Shown here: piece by piece, positions 47,701-54,717 of the stretch
How positions within the stretch are numbered: position 1 is the stretch's first letter
Layout: each line of letters begins with the position of its first letter
Source: Sinotaia quadrata
Lineage: Eukaryota > Mollusca > Gastropoda > Architaenioglossa > Viviparidae
DNA: 64,000 nt
Direction: 5' to 3'
Assembly (NCBI GenBank): GCA_028829895.1
Contig: CM054178.1
Coordinates: 21,918,006-21,982,005, forward strand
Made by a program: the position numbers and the translations under genes
The notes under the pieces: generated by a model
Seen by the model: the letters and a program-made list of their open reading frames with translations, nothing else
Databases searched by the model: none
What the model was told of the DNA's origin: nothing

Positions 47701-48532
47701 TAATTATAACTATAAGCCTGAAAATATACTGATTATGAAAATATTTATTTTTATTATGGAAATATGTTTAATTTAATTTTATGTTAAATTTAATATAATA
47801 CAAAAGTCACTCAAATTACAAGGTTTATATTTATTTTAAACATTTGTATTTTGTTTATAACAAATTTTATTTTTTTATTCTATGGGAATTCTGTTGCATT
47901 TTTTTCCTCTAGTAAAGAAAGTGGAGTAGTTTTTTTTTGTTTTTTGTTTTTTTTTTTTTTTTTTAGCAATATACACATCTCCATCCTCTGTCAACACTTT
48001 CTATGCACATAACCTTCCAACTAAAAAAAGAAAAAGTTCGAGGTTATTTAATGGAGGAAAATAAAGTTACAGCTCAGTACAATTAAAATAAAGAGTATAA
48101 TACTAAGTGAATTTGTTGAGTTATAAAATTAGACAATTAATGAATTTTCAACTTGACCTTATTGTGTAAATTTCATGTTGAAGGTAAATGGGCGAACTGA
48201 AACCGGGGAAACTTCAGAAGAAAAAGGGCATACACGCATACACAAAAAGTATTCAATATGCTAAGCACATATTTTTCATAAGCCTTCTCTTCAAGAGATA
48301 AATATTGCAATCGTACATATTCGTACAGCATGACAATATCAACCGCTTAACAAATGTTTTCTATTCTTACCAGTGTATCAAGGTCCTCTTGTTTCTTATT
48401 GACAACCAAATGTGCAATTCCAGAAAGAACTTTGTTGTCAAAATCAACAGAAATGTCAAAATCAATATGTTTAATGCAGCATAAATCTGGTCGCGAGTAA
48501 GAACAGGGATCGCATGGACTCAAAGCCGCCAT
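14635..48532 (-). CDS. LTA4H: Leukotriene A4 hydrolase / aminopeptidase, complete 16-exon gene
   Basis: Bifunctional cytosolic zinc enzyme: it converts leukotriene A4 to LTB4 in vertebrates and trims short peptides as an aminopeptidase. Joining 16 exons (listed separately) gives 1860 bases, 619 residues plus TAG; human LTA4H has 611. Every junction is GT-AG and in phase. Layout follows the family: N-terminal beta domain (about 1-210), thermolysin-like catalytic domain (about 211-460), C-terminal helical domain (about 470-619). Seen residues: Q139, GGMEN at 271-275 (E274), HEISH 298-302 with E321 as third zinc ligand (spacing of 18), D381, Y389 (human Y383), R572 and K574 (human R563/K565). 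Human Y267 and Y378 are both Phe here (F270, F384). The ATG at 48532 has A at -3 and G at +4; the frame stays open upstream but without another ATG nearby. Whether this animal makes LTB4 is unknown; peptidase activity is the safer inference. Confidence 0.97.
15018..15361. repeat. 69-bp tandem repeat, 5 copies, with internal inverted repeat
   Basis: Nearly identical units starting TAAGCCTTGAGAATTC. Each contains TTCACTTTA, a 7-base spacer and TAAAGTGAA, a perfect 9-bp inverted repeat (copy 1 lacks one A). Lies in LTA4H intron 15. Confidence 0.96.
16858..16962 (-). CDS. LTA4H: LTA4H exon 15 (residues 546-581)
   Basis: Encodes (R)[18 protein letters not shown] then [16 protein letters not shown](R). 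R572 and K574 in GRMKF match human R563 and K565, which bind the substrate carboxylate. Acceptor AAG, donor GTCAGT. The following intron 14753-16857 holds a 69-bp five-copy repeat. Confidence 0.95.
17655..17800. repeat. Diverged repeat of about 50 bp, 3 copies
   Basis: Recurring TGTCAACATGGGACT and ATAGGACACACTGG variants, in LTA4H intron 14. Confidence 0.7.
18502..18584 (-). CDS. LTA4H: LTA4H exon 14 (residues 519-546)
   Basis: Encodes [20 protein letters not shown] then RNSEIRF(R). NSEIRFRW across the junction is strongly conserved in the family. Donor GTGAGT. The following intron 16963-18501 holds a weak 50-bp repeat at 17655-17800. Confidence 0.95.
18815..19135. repeat. Degenerate repeat of about 40 bp, 8 copies
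   Basis: Copies share TTTTACTTTAAATTTCAAT followed by a variable AGTTTAATG-like part; the most worn repeat in the gene. Confidence 0.75.
19754..19907 (-). CDS. LTA4H: LTA4H exon 13 (residues 467-518)
   Basis: Encodes [20 protein letters not shown] through [20 protein letters not shown] and MSFLLESE, first helices of the C-terminal domain. Acceptor TTCAG, donor GTAGTG, phase 0 at the end. The following intron 18585-19753 holds a degenerate repeat at 18815-19135. Confidence 0.95.
20451..20570. repeat. Dispersed direct repeat, copy A (intron 12)
   Basis: Shares CACTGCTGGGATCTTACCAA and CTCTGATTAAGACTCT with 21718-21826. The pair brackets LTA4H exon 12. Confidence 0.9.
21273..21349 (-). CDS. 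LTA4H: LTA4H exon 12 (residues 442-467)
   Basis: Encodes [20 protein letters not shown] then PPITPE, matching the linker to the C-terminal domain (WNAW and PP are conserved). Donor GTATGT. Near-identical dispersed repeats lie in both neighbouring introns, 20451-20570 and 21718-21826. Confidence 0.95.
21718..21826. repeat. Dispersed direct repeat, copy B (intron 11)
   Basis: Partner of 20451-20570, same orientation, with a few small indels. Not adjacent, so a dispersed element or an old duplication rather than a simple tandem. Confidence 0.9.
21870..22136. repeat. Tandem repeat of about 54 bp, 5 copies
   Basis: Unit with GATCCACCCTTAACGTGTAG and AAATGTCATCTCAGATTGCT; a CA stretch of variable length in each. 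Confidence 0.93.
22594..22758. repeat. 33-bp tandem repeat, 5 copies
   Basis: Unit GTGTGTACATGGTGCTGAG plus TGTGTGTAGGTAAT. Because 33 is a multiple of three, minus-strand frames stay open ([11 protein letters not shown]); not a gene. Confidence 0.95.
23262..23410. repeat. 46-bp tandem repeat, 3 copies
   Basis: Unit AAGACAAGTATCTGACAGAA then TGGTAATGTGACATTTATAC. The last copy ends differently. Confidence 0.93.
24288..24391 (-). CDS. LTA4H: LTA4H exon 11 (residues 407-441)
   Basis: Encodes [20 protein letters not shown] then [14 protein letters not shown], the end of the catalytic domain. Acceptor GATAG, donor GTAAGA, phase 0 at the end. The following intron 21350-24287 holds four minisatellites and one copy of a dispersed repeat. 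Confidence 0.95.
24882..25050. repeat. Imperfect repeat of about 60-75 bp, 3 copies
   Basis: Recurring ATTTCATACTATTGTCTCCAT and TTACTGTGCTAG. A related stretch (GAAGGCCTTATTACTGTGC) also occurs near 21215. Confidence 0.7.
25507..25922. repeat. 46-bp tandem repeat, 9 copies
   Basis: Unit ATATTACACCCATCATGTGA then TATGAGGGCAATCATTCATG, very uniform, with two alternating variants (GCAATC and GCAAAC). No spacers, so not a CRISPR array. In LTA4H intron 10. Confidence 0.97.
26203..26262. repeat. Short tandem duplication that can also fold back
   Basis: AAACTGGA followed by TAGAGAGTTATCT occurs twice; the ends GAAATAGA and CTATTTC also pair. Confidence 0.65.
26387..26537 (-). CDS. LTA4H: LTA4H exon 10 (residues 357-407), catalytic Tyr
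   Basis: Encodes [17 protein letters not shown] through [20 protein letters not shown] and KLLGGP. Y389 (codon 26439-26441) is the proton donor equivalent to human Y383; D381 matches human D375. F384 (codon 26454-26456) sits where human has Tyr378. The last codon A+GT is split. The following intron 24392-26386 holds the 46-bp nine-copy repeat. Confidence 0.96.
27329..28095. repeat. Higher-order repeat: two blocks of about 382 bp, each with a 68-bp array
   Basis: Each block starts with a unique leader (CCTTAAACTAAATAAGTTTA or CTTTAAACTAAATAAG) and is followed by four units of AAAATCAGTGATCAGAAAATG with GCTCATTTGCCATCACTAGC. The array first grew, then the whole block was duplicated. In LTA4H intron 9. 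Confidence 0.94.
28265..28379 (-). CDS. LTA4H: LTA4H exon 9 (residues 318-356), third zinc ligand
   Basis: Encodes (W)[15 protein letters not shown] through [13 protein letters not shown]321 in NEGHT is the third zinc ligand, 18 residues after H302. Donor GTAAGT. The following intron 26538-28264 holds a higher-order 68-bp repeat. Confidence 0.96.
28956..29218. repeat. Imperfect tandem pair of about 137 bp
   Basis: Both copies start AAAAATTCTTTTGCTTATA and end GCTGTCT.GCAGTGTATTA-like. Confidence 0.8.
29542..29636 (-). CDS. LTA4H: LTA4H exon 8 (residues 287-318), zinc-binding HEISH
   Basis: Encodes [20 protein letters not shown] then [11 protein letters not shown](W). H298 and H302 are zinc ligands and E299 the general base. 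The final Trp codon is split TG+G. The following intron 28380-29541 holds an imperfect 137-bp tandem pair at 28956-29218. Confidence 0.96.
30345..30485 (-). CDS. LTA4H: LTA4H exon 7 (residues 240-286), GGMEN motif
   Basis: Encodes [18 protein letters not shown] followed by [17 protein letters not shown] is the M1 exopeptidase motif; E274 binds the substrate N-terminus. The residue just before GGMEN is Phe (codon 30393-30395) where human has Tyr267. 141 bases, phase 0 at both ends. The following intron 29637-30344 is plain AT-rich sequence. Confidence 0.96.
30912..31682. repeat. Degenerate minisatellite of about 20-24 bp, over 25 copies
   Basis: Loose unit resembling CAAGTCATGCTGTCAAAGAA then AATA, drifting along about 770 bases of LTA4H intron 6. 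Confidence 0.8.
31977..32190. repeat. Repeat of about 60 bp, 3-4 copies
   Basis: Recurring CATAACCCCATTATAAAGTG and TTTCATCCAATCAGATGGTA. Confidence 0.85.
32727..33260. repeat. 36-bp tandem repeat, about 12 clear copies and a worn tail
   Basis: Unit TTCACTCAAGAAAGCTTACT then CAAGTCTATTTCTACC, each with an AAGCTT. A 179-residue frame (32779-33318; [12 protein letters not shown] repeated) is open only because 36 is a multiple of three. In LTA4H intron 6. Confidence 0.96.
33345..33388 (+). mobile_element. Ultra-short retroposon-like insertion (44 bp) with target duplications
   Basis: Sequence begins AACGCGAAAGCGGTGGAAG, continues CGCCCCTTACACT and ends in CAATCAATCAAA. It is flanked by CCTATTTTTAT (33334-33344) and CCTATCTTTAT (33389-33399), 10 of 11 identical. 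A duplicated target plus a short-repeat tail is the mark of LINE-driven retroposition. It lies in LTA4H intron 6. Compared with 49888-49934 it lacks six bases in the middle and has one more AATC unit in the tail. Confidence 0.7.
33977..34205. repeat. 36-bp tandem repeat, 6 copies
   Basis: Unit ACTTAAATAGCCATGATATG then ATCAAAGTCTAGTTTT; one copy is shortened. Same period as 32727-33260 but unrelated sequence. Confidence 0.94.
34781..34945. repeat. 71-bp tandem repeat, 2.3 copies
   Basis: Unit starts CAGACTTACATGAGTAATTA; the first two copies appear identical. Confidence 0.94.
36016..36193. mobile_element. Non-autonomous hAT-type DNA transposon (178 bp)
   Basis: The left end reads CAGGGGTGCACAAACATTTT and the right end, read inward on the other strand, CAGGGTGCACAAACTTTGG: near-matching inverted ends of the CAG-GGTG-CAAAC type typical of hAT elements. 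Flanks are ATATAGCT (36008-36015) and ATAGAGCT (36194-36201), 7 of 8 identical, the right length for a hAT target duplication. There is no transposase frame inside, so it needed another element to move. It sits in LTA4H intron 6. Confidence 0.85.
36495..36650. repeat. 83-bp tandem pair
   Basis: ATGCAAATGTATTTATAACA and AATCACTGTCAGATA recur with small changes. Confidence 0.88.
37476..37548 (-). CDS. LTA4H: LTA4H exon 6 (residues 215-239)
   Basis: Encodes [20 protein letters not shown] then EFAE. 73 bases restore phase 0. Donor GTAAGT. The following intron, 30486-37475 (6990 bases), is the longest in the gene and the richest in repeats: at least seven minisatellites, a hAT element at 36016-36193 and an ultra-short insertion at 33345-33388. 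Confidence 0.94.
38393..38520. repeat. 62-bp tandem pair
   Basis: TATTTACTGTA to ATATTAAACTGTA twice, each with a T-run. Confidence 0.88.
38759..38916 (-). CDS. LTA4H: LTA4H exon 5 (residues 163-215)
   Basis: Encodes [17 protein letters not shown] through [17 protein letters not shown] to LES, the end of the beta domain. Acceptor TTTAG, donor GTAAAT; the final codon AG+G is completed by exon 6. The following intron (37549-38758) holds a 62-bp tandem pair at 38393-38520. Confidence 0.94.
39502..39692. repeat. 32-bp tandem repeat, about 6 copies
   Basis: Unit AAGATAGTGTGAGGCATGTT then TATCTCTAACTC. Confidence 0.9.
41049..41117 (-). CDS. LTA4H: LTA4H exon 4 (residues 140-162)
   Basis: Encodes [18 protein letters not shown] and on to TYAAK, the conserved stretch right after the active-site Gln. 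69 bases, phase 0 at both ends, acceptor TTTAG, donor GTAAG. The following intron 38917-41048 holds a 32-bp tandem repeat at 39502-39692. Confidence 0.94.
42052..42166 (-). CDS. LTA4H: LTA4H exon 3 (residues 101-139)
   Basis: Encodes [16 protein letters not shown] and ends in FSQCQ, whose last Gln (139) corresponds to human Q136 in the active site. Acceptor CCAG, donor GTATAT, phase 0 at the 3' end. The following intron, 41118-42051, shows nothing notable. Confidence 0.94.
43773..43912 (-). CDS. LTA4H: LTA4H exon 2 (residues 55-101)
   Basis: Encodes the stretch [15 protein letters not shown] to LPADLGKE, matching the beta domain. Acceptor TTTAG before 43912; donor GTAAGA after 43773. The last codon is split (GA + A from exon 3). 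The following intron, 42167-43772, holds only AT-rich sequence. Confidence 0.93.
45046..45980. repeat. Duplicated block of about 415 bp with an internal triplication
   Basis: Block 1 (45046-45458) and block 2 (45459-45980) both start AGAGT.CAGCAAA and contain ATACTAAATACTGAATAG. In block 2 the CTACTAATTCCTCCCC to CAAGTAACAG part is present three times. A looser third relative lies at 47480-47690 (AGATCTATTT, AACAAATGAG.TATGATGA). In LTA4H intron 1. Confidence 0.85.
48371..48532 (-). CDS. LTA4H: LTA4H exon 1 (residues 1-54)
   Basis: Begins [10 protein letters not shown] and reads through the first beta strands ([19 protein letters not shown]). Ends in phase 0 at CTG before the donor GTAAG at 48370. 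The following intron (43913-48370, 4458 bases) holds a duplicated block at 45046-45980, a related stretch at 47480-47690 and a T-run at about 47931-47966, but no other coding sequence that I can see. Confidence 0.93.
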
Positions 48533-49887
48533 GATGTTTCTGCCGACGCTCGTCCTAAGAGACTCCAGCAACACGGGTTTGTCTGCTTGTCTAGGTTAAG
48601 GTATGGGCCTTATAAACAACTGAAAAGCCAACTGTGTGCGAATTAAAAATGTGGGTTCGCGCATGCTCCTCAGAATGTTTGGATATTAGTCTTCCTGCTA
48701 TAAAATCGTCTAGTGACTTTTTTTTTTAAATTAAAAATCAGTGGTGATTTACGATGTTATAATAAAAGCAGCTCATAAATAATCTCAAGTAAAGTTGCTT
48801 GTAAACATTATTTTTAATAAAAGGCATGAAAAACATTTGATAAGAGTTTTTGCGCTAAGTTTATGTAGTGTCACGCAGGTCTACTTGAACTATGTACATG
48901 TACTGAGACGGAAACTACCGCATCAATTTGGTTTATTTTAATTAGTTGCACGGTGTGCGTAGTTAATGCGCTTTACGATTCACACAAATTGAAATATAAA
49001 TTAACAAACAGCTCTGTAAAGTGAATAAGCTATGTTGTATGACACCGTGCAAAAAACGGACATTCTTGCTGAGAACTAGAGAAATTTTACTCATTATTTT
49101 TTTTACCACTTAAAAACCTACACAGATTTCACTATAAATCATTTTATCCGAAATAATCTTTCACTTTAAAGATTGAGATTTTGAATCGAAGCTCCCGTTA
49201 AGTTATCAAAGCCATGATCAAAAATTATTTGTGTCCAAACACCCTTACACCGTCATAAAGTGTTAAGCTGCTTTACTGAAACAACCTGTTATCACGCGTT
49301 CATTTATTTATTTATTTTAATTTTACAAATGTGTGTTTCAACGTAAATAGAAATGACATAGAAATGTTAAAACACATACAACATTTTATTTCGTGTACGA
49401 GCCTACTTCATGCTAAAACACAGACGTACAGTACGGTTTAGTAATTCATATCAGTTGGTTCTGTATGGCACTAGTAGTGATTAGTTTATTAAACCATTAC
49501 CTGCAAAAACTAGAGTACGTTTGGACAAATTAGAGGAAAGGTTTTATTTATTTTTTGTTTTGTTTGTTTTTACTCAGTTGTTCGAATTAAAAATCGTTTT
49601 CGAAAGTCCTATAGCTTAATACAGTATTGATTTTACTTCAGCATTATAGAAATTGGAGAATGTCAGAAAGAGATGTCCCTTTGCCTCGAGCAGATCATTA
49701 TCGGGGTGGGGGAGGGGGTGTAACTTTTATTAATGTCGAACGCACAAAATATTGAAATTTATGCCGGTTAGTCAATTGGTCAATTGTCATTCGTAGAGAT
49801 AAAATACTATCTCTAGTCCTCGTGAAAATAAAAAGGGATTATAATTAGCACAAGTATAAATTCTTTTCAGAGCAGCTGCTACAGTTG

Positions 49888-49934
49888 AGCGCGAAAGCGG
49901 CGGAAGCCGGAAGCGCCCCCTACACTCAATCAAA
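49888..49934 (+). mobile_element. Ultra-short retroposon-like insertion (47 bp) with perfect target duplications
   Basis: Begins AGCGCGAAAGCGGCGGAAGC and ends CTACACTCAATCAAA. The 11-base TGCTACAGTTG occurs immediately on each side (49877-49887 and 49935-49945) with no mismatch. It contains GCGAAAGC, known as an unusually stable DNA mini-hairpin, and GGCGGAAGCC, a stem with a GNRA-type loop. It lies 1.4 kb upstream of the LTA4H start. Confidence 0.75.
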
Positions 49935-50586
49935 TGCTACAGTTGCGGCACGCCCTTCTCGTACTGATAGTAGTGTCTTTCTTTATGCTCTTAATTTTTT
50001 TTTAAGTTCATATAAGCCTGGTGTGTTAATACTAATTATGACATTATTTATAAATTGGTTTATCATTAATAATCACAATCGCTCATCAGTGATTAATTTT
50101 GGGACTCGTTTCCTAATATGAATCTCCCACTCACACATCACTATAAGCTTGCACACTACCGGTACATAACTTATAGCTGTAAGGTGATTCCTGTTTATTC
50201 TGTTCAACAGGCAATACAGCAAAATTTGAGGCTTCAGTTTGGTCTCAAGAATTCACGAAGATTATTTTGAAAATTTCTCATGGTGTGTTGAGTAGCGCAC
50301 ACGAAGATTCTATAACACTGCGTGGTATGCTTTTGATAGTGCATGCAAAGTTCTGGACGATTCCCCACAGTGTGCTTTGTGAGTGCATTGACAATTCTGG
50401 AAAGGTTGTGTAATGTGCCTAAAAGGGGTACATTGGACCGTCATCTGAATAAGAAAGACACGTGACTTGCTGCAAACCGCGTTATTGTGAATACGTGCTA
50501 GTGACAGTGGCCATCCTTGTAAAGGTTATGTGCATTGACTTTAATTATCTCTCTAAAACTCCACTCTCATTTCTGTGATAAATGAG

Positions 50587-50641
50587 ATATCCATGAATAT
50601 ATATATATATATTCAGATTATATATTCAAATTCATGGATAT
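50587..50641. repeat. Inverted repeat, 12-bp arms
   Basis: ATATCCATGAAT (50587-50598) and ATTCATGGATAT (50630-50641) are perfect complements around an AT-rich loop that contains a TA run. Confidence 0.85.
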
Positions 50642-52269
50642 ATCAAACATTGTTGTGAAGTGATGTAAATGTCAATGCTCTTTTGATTATATTCATATGT
50701 TGTATATTTGATTGTTGATTTAATAAATTTGTTGTTAAATTTATTAACCTTCTTGCACGTGTATTAAAACATGTTGGAGTAATAGTGGGTGGATGGGGGC
50801 TCTTTAAATATAAATAAAAGACGGACTTTTATTACTCCCTTAGTAAGAAGTTTCCACCTGCAGAACATTACATGGCAATAAAACGTCTATCTTATTATTG
50901 TGTAAAGAGTAGAGTTTTACGACATCCTTATAATCTGCCAAGTGAGAGACAGTGTTGGTCTTGTGGGAGAATTATTAATAACTATAAATTAAGAGTCTCA
51001 ATCACTTGTAATTATTTATGTGTTGCTAATTAATAAATACTAATCATAACAAGTGAAGGGTGCCCAGAGATGTGTCACACACACTTTATAAATATTTCGG
51101 CAAATATGGACATTGAGTAGAACTGTCCTACATAGTAAATGTCAGTACATGTTTCGTTGGACTAAGAAAAGCACTTGCCATGATTGATGCTGCAAATAAC
51201 TAATATATCAAGCTAAAATACTACTATCAAAGCTAACAGTCTGGGGTGTTTGGTTTTGTTTCTCGAAGGAGGGTAAAGTAAATTTCTCAAACGACTGGCT
51301 TGTTATAAAAGTGTGCCTACAATCCCTGTGACGAGTCATTAAATTTCAAAGGCGGTTGATTGCTGATTAGTGAGAATTGCCAGGTTACTTAATTTTTGGC
51401 CTTTGATGAAAGCATAGGTGGTAAACGGAGTCGGGATTTTCAGTAATAATAATTTTAAAATATTCTGGTGATGGTATGAGAGTGGACCTGTATTTTTGTG
51501 TTGACGCACTTCACTTTTATTTTGTATGCCTAGCTTATATATTATGGAGGGACGCTCCAAAGGTCGGGAGCCGGAGACGAACCTTGACCCACCTTATGTC
51601 AGTCCCGGGTGGGGGGGGGGGAGTGTGGTGGTGGTACACCAAGTCTCCGAGCAAACCTTAGCTTCTTATCTCTCTTCTAAGTGCGCGTATCTGACTTACT
51701 GACAGACAAACATTTTACTTCTGCACTACTGATTACTCCTAGAAACCTTTACACTTCAAAAAGCCAAAAAGAAAGAAAATGTTCATTCCTTACCGAGAAA
51801 CTCTTAACCAAGGTCAACTTGACCATTATGTATACAGATTGTATTCGTAATTTGTTTCGTACTTATTCTTTCTTATTGCTTCCCCCCCCCCCCCCGGAAA
51901 ACCGTGACTGATATAGTTCTTGTTCATTTGAGTGCTTTCCCTTGCCTAGTACAGGAGGTAGGAAAGTTTGTACAGCCTCTCGTTAGCTCAAGAAGCAGCC
52001 CGGACTTTAAAGCGCCAGCAGCAAATCAACTGCAGTCTGTCACAAGATGGAAATATCGACAAACACAATACGTCAAAAAAGACTCGCACTACGGACTGTA
52101 AAAAGAGAGCGGCAGAACCCACGGGCAAAAGACTGGTAGATCTCAAACCCGCCTGTCTAGTGCTTATGGTACACACAACAAAATGTATTGAGTGGCTCTG
52201 GAACGAACCGGAATTTTTACTTTCATACCCTAACATCACCTCAACGCACTAGAGGAAAAAAATTTTTTT

Positions 52270-53530
52270 TTTTAATTTCGACGGGACAGACAACGACGAC
52301 AGCCTCCATCCCCCCCCCCCCCCCGAGTCAAGCGAGGGGAGGCGAAGCCCTGCCTGAGCGTCATCAAAAGGCGAGAAGACGACAACCTTAAAATGCACGC
52401 TCAGTTGGGAGAGAAGTTAATGAAACAAAACAAAAAGGATGCACCAGATCGAAAAATGAAATACGCTGTACTCGAACGACTACCAGCACCACCACCCCTG
52501 TCCTTTTAAGGGCTGGGTGAACAAGAAAGTCTTCAAAAGAAACACATAACCATGAATATTATCACGGACCCAAAGACCAAAAGGGCGTACGACAACTTAC
52601 TATTCTCACTATTCTACACACAAAAAAAAAACCTACATGCCATAAGGGAAGCATTTGCAATTCACCAGAACTGGCGCTGTGTTAATAAAGGAGAAAGGTA
52701 CCCACCACCAAGTACTGACAACGAGACTCGAACATCTACCAACACGAGTGATAAAGAAAACAATGCGCACATTGTGTGGAAAATACCACCAAGGACCAAA
52801 GTCAACTCGACACAGACTTTGAACCAGAAGAACAAAACCAAGCATTTTCCCAGACACCACCCACAATGACTGATGAAAAGAAAACCCAGACTCCAACTAC
52901 TACAACGGAAGGGAAAAAATTCAGACGGCGACACAGAAGAAAGAGGAAAATAAAAATCCACGCAAAGTAGCCAATGGTCACACCAAAAAACGTCAAAATG
53001 AAGGGAAAAATAATCCCAAACTGAAAATGTATACAATCAGACTGAAATTGTCACGGTACAGGAGAAGGTGGCAAAGGTACTTGAGGCACCACCCCTCTCA
53101 CCTTTACCAGTGACGCCACCCAGACCAACAACTACGGCGACAACGACAACAACAGAAGGCCAGCCTACAACAACAGCAAGAGAACAGGGCCAAAGAAGAA
53201 CAAGACGGCGCCCACCACAACATATCCGACAACAGCAACAGCGCCACCAACAGACACACAACGACAACCACAACAACGACGCAGATACCATCAACAACAG
53301 CGTCGACAACAACAGTGGCAGTACTACGAACAACAGTACCCGCCGTGGGTTTTTTTTAACCACCCAGTGGCTGACTTGATCCAGCTGATGCTCGACCACT
53401 TTTACTGGCCACCAACACCCATCTTTGGATATCCCAAAGGACACCGGGGACAGCCACAGCAACGACAACGACAACACCACTAGTGAGGAGGTCGAGAGGT
53501 TGAACATCCCGGGTGCACGTACACACTAGG
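52270..53530 (+). other. A/C-rich, T-poor tract with several short open frames; possible decayed or frameshifted gene
   Basis: The plus strand is strongly A+C rich and poor in T, with many CAA/ACA/GAC runs, unlike the AT-rich surroundings. Open pieces: 52393-52509 (38 residues, starts MHAQLGEKLMKQ), 52552-52869 (105 residues, with NLLFSLFYTQKKNLHAIREA), 52776-52970 (64 residues, basic end RRRHRRKRK), 53068-53379 (103 residues, Thr/Gln-rich) and a frame without ATG ending in TAG at 53481-53483 that contains WQYYEQQYPPWVFFNHP. They lie in different phases. Stops all contain T, so a T-poor strand stays open by chance; open frames alone are weak evidence. No family recognised. It could be a UTR or lncRNA exon, a broken gene, or transposon remains. 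A 14-C run at 52311-52324 is a likely indel site. Confidence 0.4.
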
Positions 53531-53752
53531 TATAGATCTGGTGTGTTACTAGCCTGGGCTCTGTAAACCCCACCCCTACTTTAACATCAGGAACGACTAC
53601 AACAACAACAAAAATTTCACTGCCAGGAACGACAACAAAAAACACAACCCCAGCCCACGGATTGCCGGGTGGGAGTCCGCCTTTGCCGGCCAGACATGTT
53701 CGCAACGGACGCACGCAGCAAGAAGGCATTACCTCCTCCCTCCCCATCTCCC

Positions 53753-53789
53753 AGCGCGAAAGCGGCGGAAGTCGGAAGCGCCCCCTACA
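53753..53789 (+). mobile_element. Ultra-short GC-rich element, copy without tail (duplicate)
   Basis: Identical to 1306-1342 through the 7-kb duplication; not an independent insertion. Confidence 0.6.
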
Positions 53790-53933
53790 TTGACGACGAA
53801 GAGAAGTTAACGCAACAACACAACTCAGCGAATGTTCAGGTGGAAGCAGTCATAAAAACCCATTTAATATCTCAACAGCAATCCGGGCTTGGTTCCCGCT
53901 CGATGATAAAAGGCTTACCGCTCACAATGGCGA

Positions 53934-54014
53934 GACCTAAGTGTCTAGTCCCTCTTTTGGGACCTAAGTGTCTAGTCCCTCTTTTGGGACCTAAGTGTCT
54001 AGTCCGTCTTTTGG
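53934..54014 (+). repeat. 27-bp tandem repeat, 3 copies (duplicate)
   Basis: Identical to 1487-1567, inside copy 2 of the large duplication. Confidence 0.95.
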
Positions 54015-54639
54015 GACGCAAAAGCGAGCCTCGTGTGATATGGACCACGCAATTTATAGTTCCACTGGCAGTTTAGAATCGGGAAGAGTTGGCATAAATG
54101 CCTAGAAAATTTAGGCCTACCCCCACCCTCAAACCTTTTCCTAATTTTGGCTTCTCTATGCCCACATTTCTTTCTTCCAAAATTTTTTGCCATTTCCTGA
54201 AACAAAAAGTTGGAAGAAGGCGTAACAGTTAAAACGTCCTTCAGACAATCAACCAAGAAAAACAAATACAGTCCAAAAAACCAAACCTGCTTTTCCACCG
54301 TTGTTAGGTGTTTGCAGAGCGTAAATCACCCATAATTTAATTCAGGCAGTTTGTTTGCTCTGACCTGACATTATCAGTTCATTAGTAACATCCAGCTATA
54401 TAACTGCTAGCTTACTATAGACTTTATAGCGGAAATTGCAAATCCTGTCATAAATTGTGAGTGACATGTAGTTTTCGGTAATGAAGTAAAACTTATACTG
54501 AGTCAATATCACACTGCATAAATATTGGAGTACGTGTATACAGCAAGCATGGCAGCCAGCTAGCTTGGATGATGATGAAAGGTGTTTCTGTAGTCGTGAA
54601 TGAGAAAAGGAACACATTCAACTGAAATCGCATGGGTGC

Positions 54640-54642
<3 letters not shown>

Positions 54643-54712
<70 letters not shown>

Positions 54713-54717
54713 TGTGT
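54643..54717. repeat. (GT)n microsatellite (duplicate)
   Basis: The same run, with the same length as at 2196-2270. Confidence 0.97.

Larger units (their letters stand above)
48575..52269. other. Upstream region of LTA4H, no gene recognised
   Basis: The LTA4H promoter should lie in the first few hundred bases; I see no clear TATA box. It holds the 47-bp insertion at 49888-49934, an AT hairpin at 50587-50641, a G run near 51608-51618 and a C run near 51883-51894. A 94-residue frame at 51968-52252 has no motif I recognise. Confidence 0.5.

Noticed and set aside
48533..48574. LTA4H starting further upstream (14 more residues in frame)
   Set aside because: The frame is open but has no ATG there; the ATG at 48532 has a good context and gives the usual family length.
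51968..52252. 94-residue frame upstream of the A/C-rich tract
   Set aside because: Lys/Thr-rich with no recognisable motif; competing frames overlap it. It could belong to the same decayed unit, but I cannot support it as a gene.
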